Positions 62,226 through 64,000 of a stretch of 64,000 nucleotides of DNA are shown here, in pieces (position 1 is the first letter of the stretch; each line of letters begins with the position of its first letter). The position numbers and the translations under genes are program-made. Source of the stretch: Balanoglossus misakiensis (lineage: Eukaryota; Hemichordata). The notes under the pieces were generated by a model. The model did not search any database, was not told where the DNA came from, and was given only the letters and a program-made list of their open reading frames with translations. Location: positions 1,736,001-1,800,000 of the forward strand of contig CM082590.2 in the NCBI GenBank assembly GCA_040954595.2, written 5' to 3'.

Positions 62226-63344
62226 TAGTTGATGAAAAATTATATCATCTGTTGAAGTTGGAAAATTTCTGAATATATTTTATTAAATAATTAACAGCTC
62301 CAAGGAATAAAAAACATTTTTTTTGTCCATTTATATGTACTGGAATATCGCACAAAATCAAGTTCTGTCTCTTTTTTTTGGAGATCACGATTTTAATAAA
62401 AGTTTTCCACGATTTATTCACCACAAACTACAACCCTTGCAAGTTGTACTGGCCGAAATACAATACTTGACTTTTGACCCGGGACGTCATTAACATACGT
62501 AACCGGATTGGTCCATTCATAATAACGTCATTGAACAGTCATACTGGCAAGTCCACATCGTAGACACGGAAGTCAATGTCGGAAAGCCATTTCGACGCAG
62601 TTTTAGCAAAATTTGTGAAATCGTTTCGTTGTTCCGACTACTTTAGGCGTCAGAGATGACGTGCGGATATCAAAACACGTAAGATCATGACAAGGGAGGT
62701 CAGTCACGTACGTTCATCTCGCGCATCGGTCGACATGGTCATAACAATGTGGCCGCCATTCTCGATGTCAGTAAACAGTCGCATTGAAACACATCGCGTT
62801 TTGATACGACTCGGACGATTGTAAGTACCAAACGCGTTTTGAACGAACACCTACTCCTGTGGTGTGTCCATTGATAGCTGTTGATTTGACCGTACTCATT
62901 ACAAGAAATCTCGATCGCCATTTAAGGACGATGATGCATGGACGAGCATCCGCGGGAATGGTTCATTCAAAATGGCGTGGACATTGCATGTACGTTGCAT
63001 ACATGTAATATCGTTCCCGGACAGAAATGTGAAGCAGCATGCCTCGGATAACTTAATTATTGCTGTGAAACCACTGACTATATTCTGATCACGGTGACCA
63101 CATTTCCATCGAACTTAGTGTAGATTACAAGTGTTTGTACATAGCTAGTCGAACTGTACTATGTAGCTCTATCATTTTATCCATCATTTTATTTTTACTG
63201 TACTGTACAAAAGAACTTTATTAAGTTTACAATTAGCAATATATTGACTTTTAGTTTTATTAACAAAAATTGTATTGGCTGTTTTTTTCACATTGTGTGT
63301 GTGTGTGTATGAACCACTGCAGCAACTGCATAATATCATTCAGG
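62226..63344. other. Middle of the GGTGCACC element, no gene seen
   Basis: AT-rich ends with a somewhat GC-richer centre (62540-63000), which might be a promoter-like island. No supported frame. A (GT)n run lies at about 63294-63308. Confidence 0.35.
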
Positions 63345-63652
63345 TGTGTTTTAGGTGCCACCTAAAGTGCACCCGGAGTATGTTGTTCCGGGTGCGTTTC
63401 AGGTGCATCCATACCATATCATACGGGTGTGTTTCAGGTGCCACCTAAGGTGCACCTCGGGTGTGCTCTATTTCGGGTGCCTTTTGGGTGCACCTATAAT
63501 GCACCTGTTTTGTACACCCGAAACACACCTAAAGTGACCAATTTAAGGTGGTTTCGGGTGTGTTCTGAGGGGTGTGTTTCGGGTGCCACCTAAGGTGCAC
63601 CCGGGGTGTGTTCTTTTGGGTGCCTTTCGGGTGCACCCGATTTTGGTAAGGG

Positions 63653-64000
63653 CCGTTCTCAGCCTGTAATATTCTCTCAGCGCGCGCGTATCCCCGGCCC
63701 GTAGCCCCTACCAACGGGCCATATACTCTGTCAACCATGTAATATCACGTTCTTTTCTATGTCACGTGGTACGGTCTCAGCCAATCAATAGTACGGAATA
63801 CAGAGTGAGGTATAATAAATTGAACTAATATGTATAAAGATATATATATTTATAATTAATTTTCTAAATACATCTGTTTGAGCGAGTACCGGAAAGTTTT
63901 TTGGGATTTTTTGTTTTTTATTTGTTCTGGTAATGAATTCCATAAGAGAGGGCCATTATAAGATATTGCAAATTTGCCCATTGTTGTATTTACACTTGGA
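63653..64000. other. Right margin of the window
   Basis: No gene or repeat that I can support. AT-rich, ending in sequence (cataagagagggccattataagatattg) that may belong to an interspersed element continuing beyond the window. Confidence 0.35.

Larger units (their letters stand above)
61738..63652. mobile_element. 1.9-kb element with CCCTTACCAAA inverted ends and GGTGCACC-rich subterminal repeats
   Basis: Left end cccttaccaaat and right end ttttggtaaggg are inverted. Both subterminal regions (61757-61945 and 63345-63640) consist of variants of cgggtgcacc and aaaacacaccc in opposite orientation. The middle (62226-63340) is ordinary AT-rich DNA with no transposase. Whether the whole is one non-autonomous transposon or two related repeats is not certain. 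Confidence 0.6.

Overview
The window is animal nuclear DNA dominated by repeats. Evidence: spliced exons with GT/AG borders, calcium-binding EGF-like exons, an Ngaro-type tyrosine-recombinase (YR) retrotransposon skeleton, an LTR mini-element and a very long satellite. A marine invertebrate, perhaps an invertebrate deuterostome, is my best guess; the sequence alone does not name the species. I see no bacterial operon, rRNA or intact tRNA.

Layout. (1) 1-47147 is one array of a 142-bp satellite monomer, about 228 copies in three blocks. It begins before the window and ends near 47.14 kb. (2) It is split at 10003-14379 by a minus-strand Ngaro/PAT-like retrotransposon with perfect split-direct-repeat architecture (A1, gag, RT-RNase H, B1, A2, B2) but no room for a tyrosine recombinase. 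(3) It is split again at 29578-39969 by a 10.4-kb DNA transposon with about 330-bp terminal inverted repeats, inserted in the centre of a 12-bp palindrome of the satellite. Two genes point inward from the TIRs, towards each other. One is a two-exon DDE integrase-like transposase (plus strand). The other is a three-exon gene (minus strand) for a 392-residue protein ending in an eight-cysteine RING-like finger. The right arm is interrupted by a 1157-bp LTR mini-element (TRIM) whose internal part is only 70 bp. The history is therefore satellite, then transposon, then TRIM.

(4) 47.15-64 kb is ordinary intergenic or intronic DNA full of small elements: a dispersed repeat at 48.5 and 52.4 kb, a 3.4-kb foldback element with nearly 1-kb arms (50601-53989), a Q/S/P-rich exon with a possible short upstream exon, two decayed EGF exons separated by a 33-copy 65-bp minisatellite, several hairpin elements, and a 1.9-kb element with GGTGCACC-rich ends.

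The most promising possibly undescribed system is the two-gene integrase + RING-like transposon at 29.6-40.0 kb. I reconstructed the splicing of both genes by eye from reading frame and splice-site fit. Family names need a database search.
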